DNA from: Rhinopomastus cyanomelas | Lineage: Eukaryota > Chordata > Aves > Bucerotiformes > Rhinopomastidae | Direction: 5' to 3' | Assembly: GCA_013400115.1 (NCBI GenBank) | Contig: VXBP01009301.1 | Span: 476,109-540,108, forward strand | Length of the DNA stretch: 64,000 nt | In this document: piece after piece, positions 25,139-37,799 of the stretch | How the letters are laid out: each line of letters starts with the position of its first letter | How positions within the stretch are numbered: the stretch's first letter is position 1 | Notes under the pieces: model-generated | What the model saw: the letters and a program-made list of their open reading frames with translations, nothing else | The model's database searches: none | Told to the model about the DNA's origin: nothing | Position numbers and translations under genes: made by a program

Positions 25139-25281
25139 TAGAATCATAGACTCATTAGGGATTGGAAGGGACCTTGAAAGATCATCTAGTCCAATCCCCC
25201 TGCCACAGCAGGATCACCCAGACCAAGACAGAGTCAGTCAGGGTTAGAAGGATCTAACCACAGGATCATCCAGTTCCAACT
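25139..25281 (-). mobile_element. Chimeric CR1 with two tandem 3' ends, copy 2
   Basis: Inverted CR1 tail TAGAATCATAGACTCATTAG, AGGGACCTTGAAAGATCATC, CCCCCTGCCACAGCAGGATC and CACCCAGACCAAGACA. From about 25230 the second CR1 tail follows: GAGTCAGTCAGGGTTAGAAG and CATCCAGTTCCAACT. It ends at the same base of the second tail as copy 1. Directly after it are short ATCATTTACAG repeats (25282-25310). Confidence 0.88.
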
Positions 25282-25596
25282 CATTTACAGATCATTTACA
25301 GATTTACAGATTAGGTCACACTGCTGTGGTGGAAGCAGGACCTTCTCTTGGTTTCTTGAAAGCAACATGATAACATTACAGAGAGACAATGCAGAGTGCC
25401 TTTGTGGCAAAACTGATGAGCTCTTCTAAAACTGCAGGACATTACAAGAGTGTCCTTTAAAAAGAGGTGTGATGCTCCCTTCTAGCACATAGTTTCACTG
25501 AAATCACACCACCAACATCCTTCCCCTCCCAAAGTAAAGCACAATGAATGAGAAAATAACTTATGAAATTAAGGCACAGATAAAAGGTATTTCATC

Positions 25597-26060
25597 CACA
25601 GAATCACAGAAGGGTTGAGGTTGGAAGGAACATGTGAAGGTCATCTGGTAAAACTACTGTGCTTAAGCAGGGCCACATAGAGCTGGTTGCCCAGAACCAT
25701 GTCTGGATTACTTATTAATATCTCCAAAGATGTAGACTCCACAACCTTCCTGGGCAACCTGTGCTAGTGCTCAGTCACCCTCACAAAGTGTCTCCTGATG
25801 CTAAGATGGCACCTCTAGCACTTCATTTTGTCCCTGTTCCTCTGTCACTGAGCATCACTGAGAAGACCATGTCTCTGGTTTTTTTTGCAGCCTCTCTTCA
25901 GATGTTCATATACACTGATGAGATCCCCCCTGAGCCTTTTCTCTTCCAGGCTAAATAGTCTAAGGTCTTTCAGCCTTTCCTTGTATGCGAGATGCTCCAA
26001 TCCCTTAATCATGACCCTTCACTGGATTCTCTTCAGTGTCCTGGAAACACAGCTCAAAAT
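25597..26060 (-). mobile_element. Older CR1 retroposon, 3' part
   Basis: Reading the plus strand: CACAGAATCACAGAAGGGTT, GAGGTTGGAAGGAACATGTG, GCCACATAGAGCTGGTTGCC, then CTCCACAACCTTCCTGGGCA, CCTCTCTTCAGATGTTCATA and TCTTTCAGCCTTTCCTTGTA. This is the inverted 3' region of an older CR1 subfamily. It is more diverged than the chimeric copy nearby. Short open frames within it are CR1 by-products. Confidence 0.88.
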
Positions 26061-27575
26061 GTGTTCCAGCAAACATAGGTCAAAATACATTACATACTGG
26101 GGTATTTTCATCACCTCTCATACTTTCAAAAGAAAGAACAGGTCCTTGCAATGTTGTCTCCAATGTGGCATCTAAAGGTAGGTGTGGAAAATTCAGTAAA
26201 GGAGTTTTCTATTGTCTAGACTCAATATTCCACTCCAGCAAAAAATATTTGTAGCACTACTCTTCACGAATTTTTACTAGTTCTTGTGGCTGGGCAGGTG
26301 CAAATTTATGTCCGAGTTTTCTGTGCCTCTATACCATTACTGCTGACTTTCCACAGCTGGGCAATTTCTAAAAATCCTTTCTTCACCAGCATTCATTTCA
26401 GGCTCAGAAGACTCGTTGGACACCACAAAAGAGGACATGAATGAAGGACATAAGGACAGACTTGGAAAAAATGAGGTGACTATATTAGCTGTTCGATAAT
26501 TTATTCCTACTATTTTCAGTGCTGTCCATTGCTTATGGTCTGTGCTGGGAAGGTGACAGAGGATGGTGATGGATAGTGGCATCCATGAGAGCTCCAGGAA
26601 ACTTAACTTAAAAAGGCTATTTCCCCTCTAGATCATGGTGAAAGAGACTATTACTCTGATTAAAAGAAAATTAAATGACGTCCCAAAGCTAACTCTCAGG
26701 ACATGCTTCTAGCTGCAGAAAGTTGCCTGCAATCTACTTACACTTCCTTGAGATCAAGTTTAGTGCTGTTTTAAAAAACACAGATGAATCCGTGTGTTCA
26801 TGATACTGATATAAGAAGCTCACTCTTCTCAGCCATATAGTGGCTTTGCAGACATTTCAACCTTTGAAGGCCCCAGTGCATATGACCCTACATGTCAGGT
26901 CACTACAGAATAAGAAAAAGGGGAAGAGTTGTGTGGCAGGCACATATCCTCTCACATGATGGCAGAGTCCATGTTTCAGATATGTCTCTGTCAGGACCCT
27001 TTTGATTGCTGGATTTACACTTCTAAAGAGTAGCCCAGTGCAGCAGTTTCTAACCCACTCCATGATTTCCCATGGCCCAGACTATAGCTGACTGACAGAT
27101 TACAGATCAGGCTTCTTAGGTCTGTCTGGCACCAGGGATCATGAAGCAGAACAGAAATTGTGGGGCCCAAAAGTAAAGCTGCAAGTGCATGACTTGTTTT
27201 CTGAAAATACATGGGACACTGTGAGAGAAGTCAGACAAATGTCTCTTTCTCAGTGTTTAAGACTTGGCAGGTCTGTTAGCTGTGGAGCTCAGCAGCCTGT
27301 GTAGCAACTTCTCTATGCCGTCCAAGTTCAGTTGATTATTCACTGCAAGGCGGCCAAAAAAAGAACAGCGATAGAGGGCAATGAAGTCATATTGCTCTCC
27401 CTGCAGCAGACTTTGACTTGCTCTCCCTTCTCCATATTTGGTTTGTAACGGGACTCTTTACAGGTGCTGTGGAGTCTAATTTACCAGCTTTTCTACATTT
27501 AAATTTGTTGTGTGAAAAAGAAAGGCAACAACAAGAGCTACTTTCATGTACTGAAGTGCAAATAGACCAATACAA
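26061..27575. other. Intronic sequence, nothing specific recognised
   Basis: Unique sequence between two inverted CR1 copies. No exon, RNA gene or repeat identified. Confidence 0.5.
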
Positions 27576-27968
27576 TCACAGAATCATTAGGGATTGGAAG
27601 GGACCTCAAACAATCATCCAGTCCAATCCCCCTGACACAGCAGGATCACCTAGACCACAGGAACACATCCAGGCAGGCCTTAAACATCTCCAGTGAAGGA
27701 GACTCCACAACCTCCCTGGGCAGCCTGCTCCAGTGCTGTCACCGTCACTGGGAAGAGATTCCTTCTCACATTGATGTGGAACCTCCTATGTTCCAGCTTA
27801 CAACCATTGCCCCTTGTCCTATCACTACATGACATTGAGAAGAGCCTGGCTCCATCCTCCTGACACCCAGCCCTCAAATATTTGTAGACATTAATGAGGT
27901 CACCCCTTAGTTTCCTCTTTTCCTTAGTTTCCTCAAGAGACCCAGCTCCCTCAGCCTCTCCACAATGA
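27576..27968 (-). mobile_element. CR1 retroposon, 5'-truncated 3' part
   Basis: Inverted CR1: TCACAGAATCATTAGGGATT at its 3' end, CACAGCAGGATCACCTAGAC, CACAGGAACACATCCAGGCA, GGAGACTCCACAACCTCCCT, CTTCTCACATTGATGTGGAA and CCCTCAAATATTTGTAGACA. It belongs to the subfamily that supplies the outer tail of the chimeric copies, but here GACCACAGGAACACATCC continues normally with no second tail. A minus-strand open frame here is CR1-derived. Confidence 0.94.
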
Positions 27969-30401
27969 CTATAGATTGGGTTTTCTTCATCGTGCACTTT
28001 CCACATTGGTACAATTTACTATCTTCAGATGTTCCAGCTATTTCCAAAGCAAGGCTTTGTAGGGAAGTATGGAAATTCTCTACACAGGACTTCACGTTCT
28101 CTGTTACTTTTGCCTGTTGCTACAAGGCATCATGCAGCTAATAATACTTGCAGTTTATTCCAGAATTTCTGGCTTTCTCAGTAACAACATTCAGTTTGTT
28201 CTGCACAGACTTTGCCCCCCCCCGACAGGTCAGAGCTGGTATTTGTGCTAGGACAGGAGGTTGGAAGATAAAGGAGTTTACATGGACTGCCCATAGTCTT
28301 TTTCAGTTTCTGCTCAGGTTATTTCTTTCCTGCCGGTGTTTCGATGCTGCACCTGTTTTGATGATCTACTCTTGGAAGTTAATGGAGCCTGTGAACTTCC
28401 AGATGGCTGTGGAAAAGGCTGTGGAGTCAGCAGACCTCTACACTGGCAGCCTAATGAGACTTTCTATTGATCTCTTATCCTGAGAGATCAATTCAGAATT
28501 CCTACATGATCTCTTTCCCATCACCCACTTGCTTTACACACCACCAGTGGTGAATAATACCCAAAATAGAATTTTGTGCTGCTAGAACTCTCACCATCTG
28601 CATGAAAGTAGGAAGAGGGAATTTACTTATGCTGAAATTACTGACTTTCTTAAGAAGCAAACCTATTTTTTAAGGTAGAAACTACATTTTGATGGGTGTA
28701 AGTGAAAAATTAATTTGCCACTCTGCAGAAATACTGGTGGGGGAAAAAATTCTGAGCATCCAACAGCTGCTGGATAGATACTTGTAGGATGCATTTAAAA
28801 AAAAACAAAACAGAGAGAAATTAAGAAAAACTGGTTATTTTGGGGGAAAAGGAAAATGTAGAAAGAGAAGAGCAACTGCACTGTATTTGAAGATTTCCTC
28901 AACTTGTGACATGTCAGTCCAGAAAAAATGCTATGAATATTCTCTTTTTTAATGTGCTGATGGAAAGTCAGCACGGTATTTCCTCTTAATAAGGCCTAAA
29001 ATCAGGCACCTGAGTCCATCTTTCATCATTCATTATTCTTTACCATTTTAATTCAAGGACTCAAATCAAGATTCATCCTTGCACTTAGTGTGAAGAAAAG
29101 ACTGAACAAGAGCATGTGATCTGTTTTTCTTAGTTACTAGGCTCTCCTATATCTTATGGATTTAGTGAGAGACTCAGGAATTCAGCCTGAAGCAAATCAG
29201 ATGGAGGGTTTTGCAATTTATTTTTTTTCTAAGGATTTTTTTTAAAAAAAATTCCCACTTTATCTGACCAGCAGGTGTTAAGGGACAACATTCGATTATG
29301 ATTGCTATCATTCCCTTTGTAAAGTCTGCAAAGCATTCTGAAAATTATAAAGTCCAATTGTTAACCACAGTGTCCTCACCTAGTTCCCACTGCCTAGGTG
29401 TGTCTTCCTGAGTCTTCAGCAGGGTGTCATCGGGTTCACCCTCACTTTCTGTGCTACGTTGGTTTGTGGTTTTTGTGCTGTGTTAAGGGACTCTACCATT
29501 ACAGAAGGATCTGCGTTTGAGCGGTGAGTGAAATGATTCCAGCACTGGGGTGAGAGGACACTTGATGGTTCCAACAGTTAGGTAAGCTAATGAGATTTAC
29601 AATTTCACTGCTTTCTTTTTTAATGTTTTGGGGTTTTTGTGGTAGGCCTGAAAATCAGAAGCCAGCACATTGCTGGACTAAGGAAATGCCTCTTCTTTGC
29701 CCCAGGAAAACTCCCATTGCATATACATATTATGATGCAGTCTGTCACTGTATGAATGCACACAATTTGCTCTCTCCTCCAGTGAAAGGATACAGGCTTC
29801 ATTCACCACAAGGCAATACACAGAGAGCAGAACTGAGAATGAAGAAAGTACCGGGCATCCTCTAACTACAAAGTCCTTCACTTAGCAAACTTAGAAGTGT
29901 CCTTTGAGACTAGCTATTGTTTGTATATCGGGTCATAACACTACATCAGGCAAATCTGAAGCTATGTTTAGGTTCTGAATGTGCAAAACTAATATAGCTG
30001 GTTTATGGAACTTTGTCTCTCCGTGGTCTCAGAGAACTCCACTTGGATTATTTCTGTCACAAAAAGTTGTATTTTAAACTCTATACTGCTGTCACAGCCC
30101 AAACTCCCAAAATGTTCAGTCTTATCAGATTCCTAACTGGGGCCACTGCCTTCAGGAATCTGAAATATCTAATAGCCAAATCAAAACTTGGAAAGTTGGA
30201 GCTATTTTGCCACTACTGCATGTAGTATGCAACTGAAGTGTAAATATTTTGTGTTACATTTGTTTTCTTATTTGATGACCTAGGAGGTACAAGACAAGCT
30301 GTCTAATTGCTTCTTGTGCTACATTCCTATCTCAAGGTTTGCATCTCTAATACCTATCACAGTGAACACTCTACAGCTTTAGATCCCGTCTGCATCTGGA
30401 G
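27969..30401. other. Intronic sequence with a C9 run and a T8A8 palindrome
   Basis: Mostly unique. A run of nine C lies at 28215-28223, and a palindromic T8A8 core at about 29233-29254. No exon or known repeat seen. Confidence 0.55.
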
Positions 30402-30453
30402 ACATCTTCTGAGATCCCTTCCAATCCCTAATGATTCTATGATTCTATGATTC
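30402..30453 (+). mobile_element. Very short CR1 tail
   Basis: Only the last 50 bases of a CR1 are present: CATCTTCTGAGATCCCTTCC, AATCCCTAATGATTCTATGA and three TGATTCTA units. Extreme 5' truncation. Confidence 0.85.
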
Positions 30454-31544
30454 TCACACAAAAAATTATCCTCTCAAAACAACAATGTCTGTAAATATAT
30501 GTAATAAAAATCACCTTGTAGAAATCTAACATTCTACATGTTGGCATGGCGCTCCTCTAGAGATTCATTAGGAAGAGTTTCCCCATACACTTCACATGCA
30601 CCTTTGAAAATGGGACCACCTTATACATTTATAAAAAGACTTCTAAAGCCATACTGCACTGTATGTCCACATCTTTATCTTCTTGTACTCCTGCTCTGAC
30701 ACGCACTTGAATTTGCATGAAACCAGTGAACCTATCACTCAGAAGCTACGCTGAGTGACCTATGCAAAAATAATTTCAAATCTTCTTCCACGGCCAGGTT
30801 TAGAACCGACCATGATGTTAAGGGATGACTTTTCAATGGTGCTCACCATCTTCAATGAGCTCTTAAAAACCTGAGCTCTGTGGACAAGTGTTCTCCTCAC
30901 ATGCCCTACGCACACGTCTGCTGACATGTTTGCTGTCTATCTCAACAAAGCACTGAAGAGCGTTTCAGCTGAGCAACTTGCAAGACAGGTTTGATGCTAT
31001 ACCCTGTAGACAGGCTTGGATCCCACTTTCCTCTGAATGATCCTGTTGGTGTTTAAGCAGAGAGATGCCAGTCTTCAGGCGTCTCTGACAATTTTCAAGC
31101 GCAATGTGATTAAAATATCTGTCTGTTAAACCAAAATCCAAGCTTACCCTCTCCGTACTCAAAGCTTGTGACTATCTTTGTTGGCTCCAGCTCTCAAAGA
31201 AGACTCTTCATTAGCTTCTTTGGGACTTGGATCAAGTCCTAAGTGTATAAATCATGGCAAAAGACTGCACAGCATATTTTATTTGTATGACATATGCATG
31301 AAGGGTCACATCAGTACACTCCCCATTGCCATTAATGAATCACACATGTGTGACTGTGTGTCACATACCAGGTCAGGCTCAGCCTCTGAATCCACAGGCA
31401 CACCCATTCTGAAATCCCTGCCGACTGCATAGATGCTTTCCATAGGTCTGACTTGGTCTTTCCCATTAGGAAATGAGTAGAAATTTCTGGAGTGCTAAAG
31501 AACTTTTAAACTTCTCCAAGGAATGAAAAAACCAAAGTAATTCT
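30454..31544. other. Intronic sequence, nothing specific recognised
   Basis: Unique sequence between two short CR1 tails. I see nothing specific in it. Confidence 0.5.
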
Positions 31545-31727
31545 GGTGGGGGTGATGGAGAATTGAAACAGCCTGCCCAGAGGGGTCGCGGAGTCTCCAT
31601 CAATGGAGATGTTCAAAACCCACCTGGATATGTTTCTGTGCGACTTGGTCTAGGTGATCCTGCTGTGGCAGGGGGATTGCACTAGATGATCTTTCGAGGT
31701 CTCTTCCAATCCCTAATGATTCTATGA
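31545..31727 (+). mobile_element. CR1 retroposon, short 3' end
   Basis: Sense CR1 from GGTGGGGGTGATGGAGAATT through AGCCTGCCCAGAGGGGTC, GACTTGGTCTAGGTGATCCT, GCTGTGGCAGGGGGATTG and GATCTTTCGAGGTCTCTTCC to TAATGATTCTATGA. It is close to the subfamily at 27576 and 48311. Confidence 0.93.
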
Positions 31728-32575
31728 AAGCAAAAGGTCTGACAACACTGAATTCAGCAGGTGATGCCCTGTTGGTTTGGTTTTCATCCCCCGCATCTCA
31801 TTCACCAGCCTCAGTCCTTACACTTTTGTTGTATCAGTACAGATACTCTGGTTTGTTGTTGTTTAATGTAGGCTAAAAAAGGAAAGTTAATGTTTCAGTG
31901 TAGGAAAAAGCCCTCAACCAATGATGCATGTAAAGTGCTGTTATGTTGATTGAGCAGCTGGGTTTTTGGTATGTATCCCAGATGTTTCATCAGTATGGTA
32001 ACACCTTACATTATACTGTCTCTGAAGATCATAGACCAATCCCACCTGGTCATATCCTTAGCCTGGAGACCCCAGCCTTAAAGTACCTCTCATTACACAA
32101 CAAACCTTAATGATTTTATGACCTAACATTTTTTTCCTTCGTATAATTTAAGCAAGGTGAACAGGCAAACTGCTAACATCTGTTATCAATACACTGTATT
32201 CAGGGACTTGGATTTATCAGATATATACCTTCTATAAATACATAATTGTACACGTGGAAGTATTTCTAATAGCTCACAGTTAAGAGCAGTCATTTAAGCT
32301 AAATGCATAAAGAAATATTCATGTCTACTATCATTTGTAAAGCTGTGAGTTAGTTTCAGAATAATCTTCAGAATGAACACTAAAAAGGAATAATCTCCTC
32401 AACATAAACAAAAAAAATTTCTTTAATTACTTATTGTGAATTTAATTTCCATCTGGCTGGAAACGACATTATGCACAAGTTGTGTAAGTTAAGGGATGTT
32501 TCTCTACTCTCAACATTTACAGAGCAAATGAATCTGAACTCACATCCCAAACCAGTCGAGCACAAGGATGTAGGG
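31728..32575. other. Intronic sequence, nothing specific recognised
   Basis: Unique AT-rich sequence with no exon or repeat I can name. Confidence 0.5.
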
Positions 32576-32700
32576 CAGTGGCTCCCAACCAAAGAGCCAT
32601 GACCCCAATTCAGATCACAGCATTTATGAGGTGGGCTCACGAACCTAGCAGAAATTCAAAGGCAAAAATGCAACTGGGAGTAAGGTCATGAGCTGAGAAG
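32576..32700 (+). mobile_element. Possible hAT-type DNA transposon remnant
   Basis: Starts CAGTGGCTCCCAACCAAAGA, continues GCCATGACCCCAATTCAGAT, CACAGCATTTATGAGGTGGG and CTCACGAACC. This resembles old hAT/Charlie-type ends of the form CAGTGGTTCCCAACC ... GGTCACGACCCC ... GGGTCGCGAACC. The right end is not defined. Confidence 0.4.
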
Positions 32701-35700
32701 ACCAACCAAATGGATGCTGGTGTCTTCTACGACAGTGAAATCATGTAACTGCTGGACCTCCTCTCTCAAATTCATTTCAACAGTTAAAAGTCTAGCTGGC
32801 TTACAATCAATAAACAGGAAAAAAGGGCTTCTTAAGTGCAGGAATGTCAATGGCTTCAGCATACTAATACTGAACCTTGTTTCTAGAAACGCAGCCAAAA
32901 GTAAGAGAAAAATTAAGAATCCTCTTTAAACCCTTTTGTGTAGTGTTCCTTTCCACCAGAAAGTTTATTCACATATCTACTTATTTCTATAATAAACCAT
33001 AGAAGCAATTTTCTGGTAATATTTTAAGTGCTTCAGAAAGTCGAGTGGGATCTTTAGATAAAGACTTTCACTCGTGCTAACACATTGTCAAAAGTAATTT
33101 TCAATATTTCTTGAAGATTTAACCATTAAGGGATAGACTTTGCCACTTGCTTGAAAACTATGAACACTATTTTAGCTTATTTAATGCGGGCATTACACAT
33201 ACTGATTAAAAAAGGGGCAACTTACATGAAAGTAATTTATAACAGCAAAATAACGTTGTAAGAATTAACAATGGAAACATTATTATGTTCTTTCTTTTTA
33301 GAGCATTGATGATTTTGTTCTAAAGCTTGGTGTCTGGATGTTGGCTACAAGGCAGAAAACAAACCCTGAATTGTTTTGCATGGTTGTTTCTGGAGATGTC
33401 ACCTAAGCATCAGCCAGTGACAGAGGAAATCAAAGGATTTCCATTTCAGAAAAATTCATTCCCAAAATTGTTCTCAAGACATGACAACGGAGAAGACAAG
33501 GCGACTGTCAGATACTTTTGTCATTCCCTGATTCCAGGAACTATCAGAGGCTACAGCAGACTTAATCTAAACAGTGTAACTAGAGGACTCTCAGAGCTGC
33601 TGTAAATCTGCTGGCTGATAACAGATTCTGAAGAAGTTGAGCAAGAAATCAATGGAGCATATATGTGCTCTGGATATAGGCTGATGTGTGCATGTCCAAT
33701 TTTAGGGTCTTTACAAAACTGATTGACTACTGCAATATAGTGACTACTGTAGTGTGCAAACATGGGGTCCACTTTCTTTTGAGGGGCATCTGTGAATGCA
33801 GACATAGCTGCTAAGACAAGAGCATTGAGATCTAACCACTGCAGGCGTTGGTTCCGTCAGAGTTGATTTCAGTAAAGATGAAAACTAATATATTAAAGGT
33901 GCCTTTCATGGCATTCAGGCAACGCAGATCATTTCTGTGTGGCACAGAAGTGGGGGCCTAGTCCTAACACGCCAGCACAAAAAGTCAGTGATCTTAAGTC
34001 TACACATTAGACATGCCATAAACACACAGTAAGTGCACACTGGCAAGTGCTGTTTCCATGGTACTACGTCGTTTGTGTCAACTGAAGAGCTTGGCCTCAG
34101 ATCTTCTTGTAACCAGCGCACACGGGCAGATGCTTTGCTGGACTGGGAGGCAGCACTGGGAGAGGCTGCTCCAGAGCGGAACCGACATTTGCAGGGATAG
34201 GAAAGACATCTGGCTTAATGCAACATGAGGTAGTGGTGGTAGTATAAGGGAGGTGAAAGCAAAGAGGGTAAGTCATGCCTCCTTCAGGGAATGCTTCCGG
34301 AATGCACAACGGGATACTTCCTCTTTAACAACACAACATGTGCATGTCAGGTACTGCAAAACATATGCCACCTGATTTTTTAATCTTTTCTAGATGTCTG
34401 TCCCTGTGTGTACAACCCGAAGATTCGTAAACGATAAAGACAGAAACGATCTCATTCCTTCACACGTATTTATTAGCACTAGCATTTTACTTTAGGCTTT
34501 TGGCTGAAAATGTGTTTGGTAATTTTTATTCAAGACAGATTCACTTGACCACTACAGTGTGCTCTGCTCATTGATGTAGTCTTGGGGCATCTACACAATT
34601 AACTCTCCCTCACTGCACATCAGTGGCATGTTAAGGTTTTCCTAACAACCTGTGTGGATGTATATAATTTCACCACAATATATGAAGCATGTCCAATAAA
34701 AGGAACATTGATGGGTACTTTAGTTCTACACTGCATCAAGATTTCATACAAGCTGGACCAAGGAGAAATAGAATTTGATCATTAAAGCAACTATATCCCC
34801 CAAGCCTTTCCCAACAGACTATACCCATAGTTAAAATAGATAAATCAAAATAAATTACATCTGAAAGCTGATGCACAAGGCAGGGAGGGAAGGAAAACAA
34901 GATGTTTACTGTATTAAGCATTTACATATGCTCACTGTCTCAGCTGCATCACTGTGCAGCTCTTTGTAGGGCTGAAAGCAAGGATGCTCAGGTTTTCCAA
35001 AGGTTTTGGTAGAAGCTTACAGCAACTGCCACACCTTCCTGGGACTGCATCATCTGTGTAGCCCAGAGTCCTCTGTTTGAGGCGACAGGGATACTTAATG
35101 TTATAAAATATGCTTAATAATGTAAATATGGAATAGTTATGAAATCTAGTAAATAGATCTCCAGAAGAGATTTTCTTTTAATTGCTTTCCCTTTCCTCAT
35201 GACAGGGAGCACTGACCACTGCTGCCAACAGCTCTGGGACCCCGTGTCCTTCAATTTGCCCGTCTTGAAATTCCTAAACCCCACCAGTTCCAAAGGTTAG
35301 TGTTTCAGGTTTCAAATTAGGATGAGGCAGCTGCAGTGTCCCGAGTCTATGCATGCCAATGTGGTATTCTCTAAAAGCAGCCAAAACCGAGCTTATTTTG
35401 TTCTCCTACACTTTAGAAGAACTTTGGCACTTTGACAAACAACAAATCCTGTTGCAGCAGCTCTTAAAAGCCAGGTCAACAAAATCTGACATCTTAAACT
35501 GCTGATGAAGACAACTGAGCTCAAAGTGAGAAATCTGGTGGGTAAAGGCTTTTCCACTTCTTTCTGACAAGTCTTTTGTGGGAATGTAATTGAAAACATT
35601 TCAGAAATTTGCTTTTCTGTATGAGACCACAATAAACACATGGAAATGTAAAGATTTAAGTTCTGCATATTAAATTGTCTTGCTTCAATAAAGCACAAGA

Positions 35701-36340
35701 GTCTACAGTATCAGTTTTCATACAAAATAGGTTTTCATTCTCTCCACCACTGATCATTCCTTTCTACATGCTTTGAAGAATGAATGCGATGCTACAGAAT
35801 TTCACACGTTTTGTATAGTAGCGTAACATCTTTCAGTAATATGATAAATTAATAGGGGACAAAAAAGAGGGATTATTTGCTGTGTAATATTACAAAGGTT
35901 GATCCTAGGATACACCTCAGTGGTTAGTGAACTCTATAGTGAATAAACTTTAACTCCATAATAGAGTAAAACCAAACCAATCCACTCACACAACTCTGTT
36001 GTCATCACATATGACCTTTGTTCCACTTGTTTTTACAAACTATTACAGAAAAAGGTTAGTTCATGCTATTATCTCTGTTTAACCATTTAGAATGTAATCT
36101 GATTTTACAGCAGTGTGAATGAATTACGTATCACACTCAGTTTACAATTTTTATTTACCAGCCACACAATGCTTTAACTCGTAATTTGCACTACTATCTA
36201 AACATTGTACCTAAATTAAACCTGTAAGATCTCCAGTGTCCTCACCGAACACACAGCAGCCAAGCCAGATTTAAAAATACCACAGCTAGGCTTTGTGTTA
36301 AGTTTATATGGCATTTACCCAAATTAGTCACATTCTTTAT
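32701..36340. other. Intronic sequence, nothing specific recognised
   Basis: Unique AT-rich sequence. Open frames are short and overlap on opposite strands. No RNA gene or repeat identified. Confidence 0.5.
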
Positions 36341-36560
36341 CATCAGCCTCTACCAGAGGACGCAGTGTTGTGGAGGGCATTGTAGATGCACACGGTCACT
36401 TGCACAGGCAGCGCAATGACATATGCAAATGCCATTCTCCTCTGTGATTTGTACATGCAGTATGAATCTCTTTCATATGCAACTGACATTGTGCAAAAAA
36501 TGAGCTTGTGCATTCACATACAGAACTCTTGTGCCAGCCTCTGTTATATCACTGCTCTTC
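36341..36560. promoter_or_regulatory. Candidate element with a perfect octamer site
   Basis: A perfect ATGCAAAT octamer, the POU-factor site, lies at 36423-36430 within CATATGCAAATGCC. A second CATATGCAA lies about 60 bp on. CpGs are kept nearby (GGACGCAG, CACACGGTC, GGCAGCGC). Regulatory function is inferred. Confidence 0.35.
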
Positions 36561-37799
36561 CTCACCACTAACACAGCCTAATGGGACCAGAAAGCAGACG
36601 GACCTACTCAACTGGAGGAGAGCCAGCAGTGCTAGATCTACACCACCGTTCCCTGTGCAGTGGCATGTCAAGGAGACAAAAAAGAGCTGATCAGATCAAC
36701 GTTCTTTTGCTACCTCTCCAGCTACCTCTCATCTACACCAGGGCTGTTGTACAAAGAGTATCTGTGCCACAGTGCCACAGCCAGATGTTTTGTGATCACT
36801 CTGCTGTGTCTTAGTGGTAGCTGACAATCTAAGTCCTAAAGGTAAATTGCCATCAAATATTTTAAGGAGGCATCTCACAACTTGTAGCTAAACAAACTTT
36901 GAAGAGACAGCCCGAAGGGAAAAAAGTGAGGTACCTTTTAAAACTACTGTAGGTACTGTCCATACCACAGTCCTTTTGCAGTGGAGCAACATTGCTAAAG
37001 GGAAGTCCTAATTACACATAAGTTTTTTTCCTCACACAAGGAAACTGGGAAAACGACTCACTGCATTGATTTATTTGCTACCTGAAGGGGGTCAAGACTT
37101 GTTCTTCTTGCTTATGTGAGTCACCACAGTAACTTCAGCAGTTGTAGGTAAATGAACTTAATAGATCTTGGTCTTAAAGCAAAACACAAAAGCATCTTTA
37201 AACAGTTTAGTGTCAAAGAAGCAGAGTTAGCACAGTAAAAGTAGGCAAAGCCTTTCTGACAAACAGAAAATGTTCCTTCTCTGCTGTCAGAGGTACGGAT
37301 GGGCTTGATGGATACAGCTCTTTCAGAGTCTGTATCATGTCTCTGCCAAGAAGAACCACATTGACTTAAAATGTCTTGGGATAGTCATCAAACTATGGAT
37401 AAAGTTGTACATTGAGTCTCGGCCTCTGCTACTGTACGAGTATTTACATCTCAAAAAATAGATTATGTTGACTCAAACGGGGAGGGACAGACAATCACAG
37501 TAATGTTTTTCAAGAATGAGCGTTCAACCTGCAAATTGCTTACGACATTCAAGAAGTATCAGAACAGATTAGAAAAAGGGTTTCTGGCCAAAACTTTGCT
37601 TTTAAAAGCTCAAGTGCCTTGAAGTTTGTCTTATTGTTAAATACACGTATACATGAAATAGCAGCGGGAGTGGTGATGCTAGTGAGAATAAAATATCATG
37701 GATTAGACGGCATCAGTCTCTGAACCTTCTAAACACCAAAAGAAAATGCATATATCACAGGACCACTGAGATAAAGTAACGCTCAGCCCTACAGGGCAC
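36561..37799. other. Intronic sequence, nothing specific recognised
   Basis: Unique sequence; nothing specific seen. Confidence 0.5.

Noticed and set aside
25282..25310. ATCATTTACAG short repeats as a target-site duplication
   Set aside because: CR1 does not normally make target duplications, and the repeats lie on only one side of the element.
27680..28006. 108-residue minus-strand frame
   Set aside because: CR1-derived (KYLRAGCQEDGARLF and similar), not a gene.
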